This document shows positions 1 to 9,673 of a stretch of DNA of 64,000 nucleotides, piece by piece. Both the position numbers and the translations under genes were made by a program. Position 1 is the stretch's first letter. Every line of letters begins with the position of its first letter. The notes under the pieces were generated by a model. The model did no database searches. It was not told the origin of the DNA and was given only the letters and a program-made list of their open reading frames with translations. The DNA comes from an uncultured Pelagibacteraceae bacterium (GTDB taxonomy: Bacteria > Pseudomonadota > Alphaproteobacteria > Pelagibacterales > Pelagibacteraceae): NCBI GenBank assembly GCA_902554335.1, contig CACDOD010000003.1:1-64000 (forward strand). Direction: 5' to 3'.

Positions 1-1059
1 ATTGGAAATAATGCCTCAAAAAAAGCAAGGCTTAGTCAAAAAAATTATATAAATAAAAATAAATTAATAAGTAATACTATTGAATCTGAAATTGAAAAGG
101 TAAAATCAGAATATTTTAAATCTTTAGAACCAATGGCTACCAGAAAATGTTCTGAGAAATTTCTGGAGATTATTTCAAAAGTACCAACTATAATTGGTGG
201 ATCTGCAGATCTTGCTGGATCAAATAATACAAAAACTAAAAATCACAAAATTATTAAGCCTGGAAATTTTTCAGGTAATTATATTCATTACGGAGTCAGA
301 GAACATGCAATGTGTGGAATTATGAATGGTTTAGCTTTGCACAGTAATATAATTCCTTATGGAGGGACTTTTTTAATTTTTAGTGATTATTGTAAACCCT
401 CTATAAGACTTGCAGCCATGATGAAACAAAGAGTGATATACGTATTCACACATGACTCTATTGGTCTTGGAGAAGATGGACCAACACATCAACCTATTGA
501 GCAATTAACTAGCTTAAGATCAATTCCAAATTTAAATGTATTTAGACCCTCTGATTTAATTGAAACATTTGAATGTTGGCAGCTAGCATTAGAAAAAAAA
601 GATAGCCCAAGTGTTATAGCATTAACAAGACAAAAAATTAATGCAGTGAGAAAAAAAGATAATTCTCAAAATCTTTCTGCAAAGGGTGCATATGAGATTT
701 TAAGAACTAATGAGCAAATAAAAGTTACTATTTTATCCACTGGCTCAGAAACAAGTTTGGCATGTGAAATTAGTCATAAATTGGCCACAGAAAATATTTA
801 TTCAAAAGTTATTTCCATGCCTTGTCAGGAACTATTTGATCAACAGAGCGAAAATTATCGTAAAAAAATATTAAATGAAACTGATCTAATTGTTTCAATT
901 GAGGCTTCAGAAACTAATTTTTGGAAAAAATATACCGGCCAAAAAGGATTAAATTTTGGGATAGATAGTTTTGGAAAAAGTGCACCATTTAAACAGATAT
1001 ATAATAATTTTGAATTGAATTCTGAGAGTATAACGAAAAAAATTAAACAAAAATTATGA
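1..1059 (+). CDS. tkt: Transketolase, C-terminal part (5' truncated by window; frame is open from base 1)
   Basis: Frame 1 reads IGNNASKKARLSQ... into MATRKCSEKFLEII...GGSADLAGSNNTKTK...HYGVREHAMCGIMNGLALH...THDSIGLGEDGPTHQPIEQL, a transketolase Pyr/C-terminal signature. Confidence 0.95.
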   Translation: MGNNASKKARLSQKNYINKNKLISNTIESEIEKVKSEYFKSLEPMATRKCSEKFLEIISKVPTIIGGSADLAGSNNTKTKNHKIIKPGNFSGNYIHYGVREHAMCGIMNGLALHSNIIPYGGTFLIFSDYCKPSIRLAAMMKQRVIYVFTHDSIGLGEDGPTHQPIEQLTSLRSIPNLNVFRPSDLIETFECWQLALEKKDSPSVIALTRQKINAVRKKDNSQNLSAKGAYEILRTNEQIKVTILSTGSETSLACEISHKLATENIYSKVISMPCQELFDQQSENYRKKILNETDLIVSIEASETNFWKKYTGQKGLNFGIDSFGKSAPFKQIYNNFELNSESITKKIKQKL

Positions 1060-2063
1060 AAATAAAAGTTGGAATTAATGGAATGGGAAGAATTGGAAGA
1101 ATGATTATTCGTTCAATAGTTGAAAACAATTATTCTAATTTTGAAATTAAACATATTAACAATAGAACTAATTCTGAGACATGTTCAAATCTTTTAAAAT
1201 ACGATTCAATACACGGAAAATTCGATGCAGAAATTAAATTTGATCAAAATAATTTAATTGTTAACAATAACAAAATTACCTTTAGTCAAGAAACAGATAT
1301 TAATAAAATTGACTGGAAAAAATTTAATGTTGATTATGTTTTTGAGTGCACAGGAAAATTCAACTCCAAAGATAAATTATTGCCACACATAAATAATGGT
1401 GCAAAAAAAGTTATAGTTTCAGCACCGTGTAAAGATGCTGATAAAACAATTGTATTTGGAGTTAATGAAAAAGAAATAAAAGTAGAAGACAAAATTATCT
1501 CCGCAGCATCTTGCACAACCAACTGTCTTGCTCCAGTTGCTTATATTCTTAATGAAAATTTTGAAATTGACAAAGGATTTATGACAACTATTCATGCATT
1601 TACTAGTGACCAAAGAATTTTGGATAATTCACATAAAGACCCAAGACGCTCAAGGTCAGCTAGTCAATCAATCATACCAACTTCTACTGGAGCTTCAAAA
1701 GCAATAGGTGAAATAATTCCCTCACTTAAAGGGAAAATAGAAGGAATTGCAATGAGAGTTCCAGTTCCAAATGTATCTTTGATTGAATTGGTATTCTGCT
1801 CAAATAAGGAAGTTAGTATTGAAGGTATCAATACAGCTTTTAAAAATTTTGTTAAGGATCAAAATAAAAAAATAATAGAAATAACTGATGAAAAACTTGT
1901 ATCAGTTGATTTTAATCACAACTCAGCGTCATCAATTATAGACGCTTCACTTACAAAAGTAGTTGGAAAAAATATGGGAAAAATTACTGCTTGGTATGAT
2001 AATGAGTGGGGATTTTCAAACAGAATGTGTGATATAGCAGAATATATTCATAAAAGTTCTTAA
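1056..2063 (+). CDS. gap: Glyceraldehyde-3-phosphate dehydrogenase
   Basis: MKIKVGINGMGRIGRMIIR...SAASCTTNCLAPVA...WYDNEWGFSNRM. Confidence 0.97.
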   Translation: MKIKVGINGMGRIGRMIIRSIVENNYSNFEIKHINNRTNSETCSNLLKYDSIHGKFDAEIKFDQNNLIVNNNKITFSQETDINKIDWKKFNVDYVFECTGKFNSKDKLLPHINNGAKKVIVSAPCKDADKTIVFGVNEKEIKVEDKIISAASCTTNCLAPVAYILNENFEIDKGFMTTIHAFTSDQRILDNSHKDPRRSRSASQSIIPTSTGASKAIGEIIPSLKGKIEGIAMRVPVPNVSLIELVFCSNKEVSIEGINTAFKNFVKDQNKKIIEITDEKLVSVDFNHNSASSIIDASLTKVVGKNMGKITAWYDNEWGFSNRMCDIAEYIHKSS

Positions 2064-3139
2064 TGAAATATATAAGAGATAAAAAAGAACTTGATGGTAA
2101 AATTGTCATATTAAGACTTGATTTAAATGTACCTATTAAAAATGGTAAAATAGTTGATGAAACTAGAATAAATAAAATATTGCCAATTTTTAATCATTTG
2201 ATTGAAAGAAAATCAAAAATAATTGTTATTTCTCACATCGGTAGACCTAAGGGAAGGATACTTGAAAATCTATCATTAGAAATAATTTGTAAATGTTTAG
2301 AGACAAAACTACAAAAAAAAATTAAATTTATTAAAGAAAATATTTATGATTTAACTAAAATAAATTTATTTGAAAATTTTGTAGATCAAATTATATTTCT
2401 AGAAAATATAAGATTTTACAAAGAGGAAGAGGAAAATGATAATAATTTTGCGAAACAACTCGCAAGTCTTGGAGATTTATTTGTAAATGATGCATTTTCT
2501 TGCTCGCATAGAAATCATGCTTCAGTAAGTGAAATTGCAAAATTTATACCTTCATATGCTGGTTTACAGCTAGAAACAGAGATAAATGCCTTAAGAAAAG
2601 TTACTATAGAAATTAAAAAACCCGTAACTTGCATCATTGGTGGATCAAAAATATCAACTAAAATCCAAGTTATTAAGAATTTAATTCCTAAGTTCGATAA
2701 TTTTATAATTGTAGGTGGGATGGCTAACAATATTCTTAAATATAAAGGACATCCAATTGGAAAATCAATTCAAGAAAAAAATTGTGATAAAACAATAAGT
2801 GATATATTTAAACTTTCTAAAAATCACTCATGCTCTGTAATTTATCCAAATGATGTAGTTGTTGGCAAAACAATGGAAGATAATCCTAAAATTAAAGAGC
2901 TCCATGAGGTAAATAATGACGAAATAATATTAGATATTGGCCCTAAAACAATAGAGAGAATTTCTAATATTATAGAAACAAGTAAAACTATATTGTGGAA
3001 TGGACCAGCTGGCTATTTTGAAAATTCTAATTTTGCAAGAGGAAGTTTTGAAATAGGAAAAAAAATTGCTGAAAAAAATAAATTAAATGAAATTTTTTCA
3101 GTAGTTGGTGGTGGAGATACATGGAGAAATAACAAGTGA
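2063..3139 (+). pseudogene. pgk: Phosphoglycerate kinase, C-terminally truncated after the GGGDT motif (ends GGGDTWRNNK*)
   Basis: LRLDLNVPIKNGKI...SHIGRPKG...NDAFSCSHRNHAS...GGSKISTKI...WNGPAGYFE...SVVGGGDT, then loss of the usual ~40-aa C-terminal segment (STGGGAxLE motif absent). Confidence 0.85.
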
Positions 3140-3467
3140 GAAGATGGCTGTAGGAAATTTTTTAGATGGTAGAGCATCCTTAGTAGTTGGAACACACACC
3201 CATGTTCCAACTAATGATGCGAGAATATTACCAAATGGAACAGGTTATATTACAGACGCAGGTATGTGTGGAGATTATGATTCAGTTATTGGCATGGATA
3301 AAAATAATTCTATAAAAAGATTTTTAAAAGAAGAGTCAATTAAACATTTTCCTTCTAAAGGTGAAGCATCAATATCAGGAGTAATTGTCAATGTTAACAA
3401 AGAAACTGGTTTAGCAATAAAAATCCAAAGCTTTATATATGGAGGTGTATTAAATAATACATATTAA
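3105..3467 (+). pseudogene. C-terminal remnant of a YmdB/TIGR00282-type metallophosphoesterase, N-terminal part missing
   Basis: HGEITSEKMAVGNFLDGRASLVVGTHTHVPTNDARILPNGTGYITDAGMCGDYDSVIGM matches the YmdB C-terminal half. The ORF begins inside the pgk end with no N-terminal DxxG/NxE metallophosphoesterase motifs. Confidence 0.8.
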
Positions 3468-3471
3468 TTAA

Positions 3472-4197
3472 ATGGCAGGTCATTCACATTGGGCAGGTAT
3501 AAAACATAAGAAAGGGAAAGCAGATAAAATAAGATCAAAAATATTCTCAAAACTTTCAAGAGAAATTACTGTAGCTGCAAAATTAGGAGATAAAAACCCT
3601 GAGATGAATCCAAGGCTTAGATCAGCTATTCAATCTGCAAGGGCAGCAAACATGCCAAAAGATAATATTGACAGAGCCATAGACAAATCAGAGGTTGGCG
3701 ATCAATCAAATTTTGATGATATTAGATATGAGGGATTTGGTCCAAAAAATATCGCAGTAATTGTTGACACATTAACAGATAATAAAAATAGAACAGCATC
3801 ATCTATAAGAACATTATTTCAAAAAAATGGTGGAAATTTAGGAACTAAAGGATCTTCCTCACATAATTTCAAACAATCAGGTGTTATAAAAATAGATTAT
3901 AAAATTATCTCTGATGAAAAAATTTTGGATTTAGCGCTAAATGCAGGAGCAGACGACTGTATTTCTTATAATAACGATTTTCACGAAATCCGATGTGATA
4001 AGGAGGATGTTTATAAAGTTAAGAAAATATTGGAAAAAGATATACAATCGTTCATCTCAACTGGAATTGAATGGATACCTCTGATTTATATTGAAGTTGA
4101 TAGTAATGAAAAAGATGAAATTGTAAATTTTTTGGAAAATATTGAAGATGATGATGATGTTCAGAGCGTTTATAGCAATGTTAGATTTAAGGATTAA
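3472..4197 (+). CDS. yebC: YebC/PmpR family DNA-binding regulatory protein
   Basis: MAGHSHWAGIKHKKGKADKIRSKIFSKLSREI... signature. Confidence 0.96.
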   Translation: MAGHSHWAGIKHKKGKADKIRSKIFSKLSREITVAAKLGDKNPEMNPRLRSAIQSARAANMPKDNIDRAIDKSEVGDQSNFDDIRYEGFGPKNIAVIVDTLTDNKNRTASSIRTLFQKNGGNLGTKGSSSHNFKQSGVIKIDYKIISDEKILDLALNAGADDCISYNNDFHEIRCDKEDVYKVKKILEKDIQSFISTGIEWIPLIYIEVDSNEKDEIVNFLENIEDDDDVQSVYSNVRFKD

Positions 4198-4689
4198 ATG
4201 TACATAATCGGTATAGATCCTGGAATTTCTGGAGCAATTTGTTTTTTTGAGGATGGAAAAATTGTTGATGTAATTGAAATGCCCTCAATGGCTGAGGGAA
4301 AGAAAAATAAAAAACAAGTAAATGGAAATCAACTTTTTAATGAAATTAAATCACGATTAACAGAGGTGAGTCAAGATGAGGTATGTGTTGTTGTAGAACA
4401 TGTTACTGCAATGCCAGGCCAGGGTGTAACAAGTATGTTTAATTTTGGACAATCTTTTGGAGTAATTAAAGGAATTTGTTCAGCTATGCAGTTACCGATA
4501 CATTATGTCAGACCAACAAAGTGGAAAAAATATTTTAATTTGATTAATACATCTAAGGATGCAAGCAGATCAAGAGCAATCGAAATTTTTCCAAAAGTTT
4601 CAGATAAACTTAAAAGAAAAAAAGACTCAAATAAAGCTGATGCAATTTTAATAGCAAGCTATTATTATAATAGTAATAAAAGTAAATAA
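4198..4689 (+). CDS. RuvC-like (phage-type) Holliday junction resolvase / RNase H-fold endonuclease
   Basis: IGIDPGISGAICFFEDGK...EHVTAMPGQGVTSMFNFGQSFGVIKGI...KKDSNKADAILIA; RuvC fold with acidic residues but phage-like motif spacing. Confidence 0.8.
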   Translation: MYIIGIDPGISGAICFFEDGKIVDVIEMPSMAEGKKNKKQVNGNQLFNEIKSRLTEVSQDEVCVVVEHVTAMPGQGVTSMFNFGQSFGVIKGICSAMQLPIHYVRPTKWKKYFNLINTSKDASRSRAIEIFPKVSDKLKRKKDSNKADAILIASYYYNSNKSK

Positions 4690-4743
4690 ATAAGCTAATT
4701 TTGGAGACATATTCATGACACATTTTAGTGTGAGAAGAGTCTC

Positions 4744-5418
4744 ATGGAAGCAGATATAGCAACACAAGCTGTAGGTTTAACCTCAAGCGCAGACTTTTCA
4801 ATTCTTAATTTATTCTTAAGAGCAGATATAGTAGTTAAATTAGTAATTATAATGCTTATAGCGGCCTCTATTTACTCTTGGGCTATTATATTTGAAAAAT
4901 TTAGAATGTTTAAAAAGATAAACCAATCAACTATTGAATTTGAAGAAAAATTTTGGAGATCTAAATCAGCTGAAACATTTTATAATAATTTACCATCAGA
5001 AATGGACGATCCAATGGGAATGGTATTTAAAGATTCAATGCAAACTGTTTTAAAGTCTAGATCTAAGTCAAATCTTAGTGATAGATTAACAAATATTATG
5101 TCAACAAACATTGAAAAACAAATGTCTGTAATAGAAAAAAACTTCACCTTTCTAGCAACTGTAGGTGCTACAGCACCATTCATCGGCTTATTTGGAACAG
5201 TCTGGGGAATCATGAACTCATTTCAATCAATTGCAATTTCAAGAAATACAAGTCTTGCAATTGTTGCTCCAGGTATAGCAGAAGCTCTATTTGCAACTGC
5301 ACTTGGTTTGCTAGCAGCTATTCCTGCAGTTGTTGCTTATAATAAATTTAACAGTGATGCTAGAAAATACTCAAACAAGCTAGAAGATTTTTCAAAACGT
5401 TTCTTAGCAATTATATAA
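4744..5418 (+). CDS. tolQ: Tol-Pal system proton channel TolQ
   Basis: MotA/TolQ/ExbB family, ATVGATAPFIGLFGTVWGIMNSF. Confidence 0.95.
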   Translation: MEADIATQAVGLTSSADFSILNLFLRADIVVKLVIIMLIAASIYSWAIIFEKFRMFKKINQSTIEFEEKFWRSKSAETFYNNLPSEMDDPMGMVFKDSMQTVLKSRSKSNLSDRLTNIMSTNIEKQMSVIEKNFTFLATVGATAPFIGLFGTVWGIMNSFQSIAISRNTSLAIVAPGIAEALFATALGLLAAIPAVVAYNKFNSDARKYSNKLEDFSKRFLAII

Positions 5419-5419
5419 T

Positions 5420-5836
5420 ATGGCATTTAAACTTGGTCGATCATATAAAGAACCTATGAGCGATATCAATGTTACTCCCTTTGTAGATGTGATGTTGGTT
5501 CTTTTAATAATATTCATGGTTACTGCACCCCTTTTAACAGTGGGAGTTCAAGTAGATCTTCCAGAAACTTCGGCTGATTCACTGCCAGAAGAACAAGAAC
5601 CATTAACATTAACAATAAATTCTAAAGGTGAAATTTTTATTCAAGAGGCAAAAGTTGAATTTGATAGTCTTACCGCTAAAATTTTAGCAGTGTCTAAAAA
5701 TAGAACTGATACAAGAATTTATGTTAGAGGCGATAAGGCAATCAATTATGGAAGAGTACTTGAAATAATGGGGATGTTGTCTGGATCTGGATTTACTAAA
5801 GTTGCACTGATTTCAGAGCCATATAAAGAGAGGTAG
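5420..5836 (+). CDS. tolR: Tol-Pal system protein TolR
   Basis: ExbD/TolR family, MSDINVTPFVDVMLVLLIIFMVTAPLL. Confidence 0.95.
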   Translation: MAFKLGRSYKEPMSDINVTPFVDVMLVLLIIFMVTAPLLTVGVQVDLPETSADSLPEEQEPLTLTINSKGEIFIQEAKVEFDSLTAKILAVSKNRTDTRIYVRGDKAINYGRVLEIMGMLSGSGFTKVALISEPYKER

Positions 5837-5840
5837 TCAA

Positions 5841-6650
5841 GTGCCTCAAAATTTATTATTATCATTTGTATTTCATGTTTCATTAATTGTCATAGCAGTT
5901 GTTAGTTTTCCTTTTATTGCAAAAAAACCAATTGATATTCCGCCTTTAGTATCTGTTGAACTAATTCAAATAACAGATCAAACAAATATCCCATTTGCAC
6001 CTAAAGCTGAAAAAATTATTGAAAAAGTTAAAAAAGAGAAGGAAAAACTAGTTTCTGAACAAGCTCCACCCAAAAAGGTACTTAAGGAGAAACCTGATGT
6101 AATACCTTTACCAGATCAAGATATTGAAAAGATCAAAAAAATAGAAAAAGAAAAGCAAAATCCAAAAATTGAAGACAATAAAGCAAAACAAGTGTCTGAA
6201 TTTGAAAAAAAAGAATTGTTTGACCCAAATAATATTGCAGCATTAATTGATAAATCCAAAGAAAATTTTGCAGAAACAAATCTCAAAAATGACGAAATTA
6301 CTCAGTCTGAGGATGAATCAATGAAATTATCAGGTCTAACTTTAAATGAAGAAGACGCTTTAAAAGCACAAATTTTTGGTTGCTGGAGCATACCTTTAGG
6401 TTTACCTTACAATGAAAATTTATTAGTTAGAATAAAATTAAAACTAAAACCCGATGGTACAGTGATTAAATCTGAGATATTAGACCACGCTAGAATGAAC
6501 AAACCTGGTCAAGGATTCTATAAGGTATTAGCTGAGAGTGCATTAAGGGCTATACAACTTTGTCAACCTTTAAGAGTTCCTACAACTGGTTATGAAAAAT
6601 GGAAAGATATGCAATTAAATTTTGATGCAAGAGAAATGTTAGAGGGTTAA
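5841..6650 (+). CDS. tolA: TolA-like energy transducer (GTG start)
   Basis: N-terminal TM, Lys/Glu-rich middle, C-terminal TonB-like domain, position between tolR and tolB. Confidence 0.85.
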   Translation: MPQNLLLSFVFHVSLIVIAVVSFPFIAKKPIDIPPLVSVELIQITDQTNIPFAPKAEKIIEKVKKEKEKLVSEQAPPKKVLKEKPDVIPLPDQDIEKIKKIEKEKQNPKIEDNKAKQVSEFEKKELFDPNNIAALIDKSKENFAETNLKNDEITQSEDESMKLSGLTLNEEDALKAQIFGCWSIPLGLPYNENLLVRIKLKLKPDGTVIKSEILDHARMNKPGQGFYKVLAESALRAIQLCQPLRVPTTGYEKWKDMQLNFDAREMLEG

Positions 6651-7996
6651 TGAAAAAAATTAAATTTTTATTTTTATTAATTACTTTAATAATTCCATAT
6701 AAAGCGATTGCATTAATAGAAGTAGATATAACCAGAGGAAATTTAAACCCACTACCGATAGCAGTTTCAGCTCTATATACAGATAAAGACACAAACGATG
6801 CTTTAAAAAAAGAAATAAAAATAGACTTAGTTGGTGAAGAAATTTCTAAAGTAATAGAAAATAATCTTAAAGCAACTGGATTATTCAATCCCCTGGAAAA
6901 AAAAGCATTCCTTCAAAAACCAGATGTTGCTCATTTAAAACCAAGATTTGAAGATTGGTCATTAATAAAAGCACAAGCACTAATAACTGGCAAGGTAGAG
7001 TTTAAAGACGATAAAGTTAGAGTAGAGTTTAGATTATGGGATGTTTTGGCAGCGAGAGAAATGTTGGCCTTAGCCTTTACTACTTCTCCAAACAATTGGA
7101 GAAGAATTGGGCATATTATTTCTGACAAAATTTATGAAAGATTAACAGGTGAGAAAGGGTATTTTGATACCAGAATAATTTATGTTTCTGAGGAAGGACC
7201 AAAAACTAAAAGGGTAAAAAAACTTGCTATCATGGATCAAGATGGTTTCAATACAAAATATTTAACATTAGGAAATGAATTAGTATTGACACCTAGATTT
7301 AACCCCACAAATCAAATGGTGACTTATCTTTCTTATTTTAGAAACCTTCCAAGAGTTTACTTGCTAGATATTGAAACTGGAATTCAAGAAGTAGTAGGAG
7401 ATTTTCCAGGTATGACTTTTGCTCCAAGATTTTCACCTGATGGTAAGAAAATTATTATGAGTTTTGCTAAAGATGGGAATTCAGATATTTATACAATGAA
7501 TTTAGAAAATAGAATTGTAGAAAGAATTACAAATCACCCTTCAATTGATACTTCGCCCTCTTATTCTCCAGATGGTAAATTTATAACATTTAATTCTGAT
7601 AGAAGTGGCTACCAACAAATTTATGTAATGAAAAGTGATGGTTCAAGCGTTAAAAGAATTTCATTTGGAAATGGTTTATATGGAACACCAGTGTGGTCTC
7701 CACGTGGTGACTTAATTGCATTTACTAAACTTCATAAAGGTAAATTTTATATAGGGGTAATGAGAACAGATGGAACAGGAGAGAGATTATTAACGGAAAA
7801 CTATTATCAAGAAGCACCCTCATGGTCACCTAACGGCAGAGTATTGATCTTTTATAGAGAGACAAAATCAAATAGTGATGGTGAAGGTTTTTCGGCAAAG
7901 CTGTGGTCAATTGATTTAACAGGATATAATGAAAGATTGGTAATTACTGAAACAGACGCTTCTGACCCATCTTGGTCCTCATTGTTGTCCAATTAG
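6650..7996 (+). CDS. tolB: Tol-Pal system beta-propeller protein TolB
   Basis: Repeated SPDGKKI/WSPNGR propeller motifs, signal peptide, operon position. Confidence 0.95.
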   Translation: MKKIKFLFLLITLIIPYKAIALIEVDITRGNLNPLPIAVSALYTDKDTNDALKKEIKIDLVGEEISKVIENNLKATGLFNPLEKKAFLQKPDVAHLKPRFEDWSLIKAQALITGKVEFKDDKVRVEFRLWDVLAAREMLALAFTTSPNNWRRIGHIISDKIYERLTGEKGYFDTRIIYVSEEGPKTKRVKKLAIMDQDGFNTKYLTLGNELVLTPRFNPTNQMVTYLSYFRNLPRVYLLDIETGIQEVVGDFPGMTFAPRFSPDGKKIIMSFAKDGNSDIYTMNLENRIVERITNHPSIDTSPSYSPDGKFITFNSDRSGYQQIYVMKSDGSSVKRISFGNGLYGTPVWSPRGDLIAFTKLHKGKFYIGVMRTDGTGERLLTENYYQEAPSWSPNGRVLIFYRETKSNSDGEGFSAKLWSIDLTGYNERLVITETDASDPSWSSLLSN

Positions 7997-8053
7997 CAGA
8001 TAAATTAAAAAAAACTTAATATTTTCAGTTGATTTCTTACCTTGAAAGATTTA

Positions 8054-8071
8054 ATTAGTTGTGAAACTAAT
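8054..8071 (+). promoter_or_regulatory. Small hairpin with GNRA-type loop upstream of pal
   Basis: ATTAGTT-GTGA-AACTAAT, 7-bp perfect stem. Confidence 0.35.
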
Positions 8072-8099
8072 AGGTTTATAAAAGAATTTAAGGAGCAGT

Positions 8100-8585
8100 A
8101 TGATATTTATAAAGTCAACTTACAATCTAATTTTAGTATCAATATTTGCGCTGTTGTTATCTGCTTGTGCAACACAAAAAGCTGCAAAAATTGACTCACA
8201 AATACAAGGTGACGTATACACAGGTACGGACACTGTTGAATATTTAGCAGACGGTGTGCCAGACAGAGTATTCTTTGCAACGAATGAATCAGTTTTAACT
8301 ACTGCTTCAAGAGAAACTTTGAGAAAACAAGCGGCTTGGTTAAGAAAAAATTCTGATATCAATGTTGTTTTAGAAGGGCATGCAGACGAAAGAGGTACTA
8401 GAGAGTATAACTTAGCATTAGGTGAGAGAAGAGCTAACGCTGCAAAAGACTATCTAATGACCTATGGAATTTCAGAAAATAGAATATCTGTAATTAGCTA
8501 CGGTAAAGAAAGACCAGTTGACTCTGGCTCAAACCCTTTATCATGGTCAAAAAATAGAAGATCTGTAACTGTTAAAGCTAATTAA
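8100..8585 (+). CDS. pal: Peptidoglycan-associated lipoprotein Pal
   Basis: Lipobox LLSACA, OmpA-like domain VVLEGHADERGTREYNLALGERRANAAKDYL. Confidence 0.96.
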   Translation: MIFIKSTYNLILVSIFALLLSACATQKAAKIDSQIQGDVYTGTDTVEYLADGVPDRVFFATNESVLTTASRETLRKQAAWLRKNSDINVVLEGHADERGTREYNLALGERRANAAKDYLMTYGISENRISVISYGKERPVDSGSNPLSWSKNRRSVTVKAN

Positions 8586-8603
8586 ATAAAATAATTAAAT
8601 ATT

Positions 8604-8646
8604 AAGACCCATTACTTTAAATTAAAAAGTAATGGGTCTTTTTTTT
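8604..8646 (+). terminator. Rho-independent terminator after pal
   Basis: AAGACCCATTACTTT (8604-8618), 7-nt loop, AAAGTAATGGGTCTT (8626-8640), T-tract through 8646. Confidence 0.93.
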
Positions 8647-8677
8647 GCCATCATTGTATCTAAAAACTAATATCTAC

Positions 8678-9673
8678 ATGATTAAGAAATTTATTATTAA
8701 AATATTTGTCATTATTTTTATCGTCAACGTTAATGTTAGTAATGTATTTTCAGATAACCATAATATTTTACAAATTTTAGAGACATTACAACAAGATATA
8801 AAAACTTTAGAAAGAGCTGTTTATTCAGATTCTTTTGAAAAAAAAAGTTCTAATAATAATGAAGAAACTCAGTTAGGTAATAATAGTTCTGAGGAAGCTT
8901 TAACAAGACATCTTCTGAAGTTATCAGAAATTGAAAATCAATTTAGAGATTTAACAAATAAATTTGAGGAAATTAATTTTAAGTTAGATAAACTTTCAAA
9001 CAGATTAACAAAGTTACAGTCAGATAATCAACTTCGTTTTGAACAAGTAGAAAAGACAATAGGTAATGTGGTGAGCACGGGCGCAGCTTCTTTAAATGAT
9101 AATATTTTAGATGATAAAAAAATATTGCCTGGCTCATCTGAACCACAAGATTTAGGAAGTGTTTCTTATAAAGATATGACAACATCTGAAACTTCCCAAC
9201 AAACACAGTCTATTGATTCTACTTCAACAGTTATTTTAGAAAATGTAGAAAGCATTGAAAAATTGTTACCAGAGGATGTTCCAGAAAAACAATATGAATT
9301 TGCAACAAGTTTTTTAAAAGTTGGTGACTATAATACTGCAGAAAGGGCTTTAAAAGAATTTGTACAAACCAATCCAAATCATGAACTTGCTGGTAATGCA
9401 CAATATTGGTTTGCAGAAACTTTTAGAATAAGGCAGTTGTATGTAGATGCAGCTTCAGCTTATTTAGAAGGCTATCAAAAGTATCCAAAGAGTGAAAAAG
9501 CACCTGATAATTTATTGAAATTAGGTGTATCTTTAGTTCAAATTGGAGAAAAAGAGCAGGGCTGCATGATGATTACGAGCTTAAAAAAAGAATACCCTGA
9601 AGCATCCCAATCTATTCTTCAAAAAGCAAAATATGAAGAAAAAAAGTTTGAGTGCAAAAAAGATAATACTTAA
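8678..9673 (+). CDS. cpoB: Tol-Pal system protein YbgF/CpoB; start reassigned to ATG 8678
   Basis: Signal peptide MIKKFIIKIFVIIFIVNVNVSNVFS, coiled coil, TPR domain (AQYWFAETFRIRQLYVDAASAYLEGYQKYPKSEKAPDNLLKLG). The listed TTG at 8645 lies in the terminator T-tract. Confidence 0.9.
   Translation: MIKKFIIKIFVIIFIVNVNVSNVFSDNHNILQILETLQQDIKTLERAVYSDSFEKKSSNNNEETQLGNNSSEEALTRHLLKLSEIENQFRDLTNKFEEINFKLDKLSNRLTKLQSDNQLRFEQVEKTIGNVVSTGAASLNDNILDDKKILPGSSEPQDLGSVSYKDMTTSETSQQTQSIDSTSTVILENVESIEKLLPEDVPEKQYEFATSFLKVGDYNTAERALKEFVQTNPNHELAGNAQYWFAETFRIRQLYVDAASAYLEGYQKYPKSEKAPDNLLKLGVSLVQIGEKEQGCMMITSLKKEYPEASQSILQKAKYEEKKFECKKDNT

Noticed and set aside
3105-3467. Triosephosphate isomerase fragment after pgk
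   Set aside because: The HGEITSEK...GTHTHVPTNDARILPNGTGYITDAGM motif is YmdB-type metallophosphoesterase, not TpiA.
8645-8677. TTG start of cpoB at 8645
   Set aside because: Lies inside the terminator T-tract; ATG at 8678 begins a good signal peptide.
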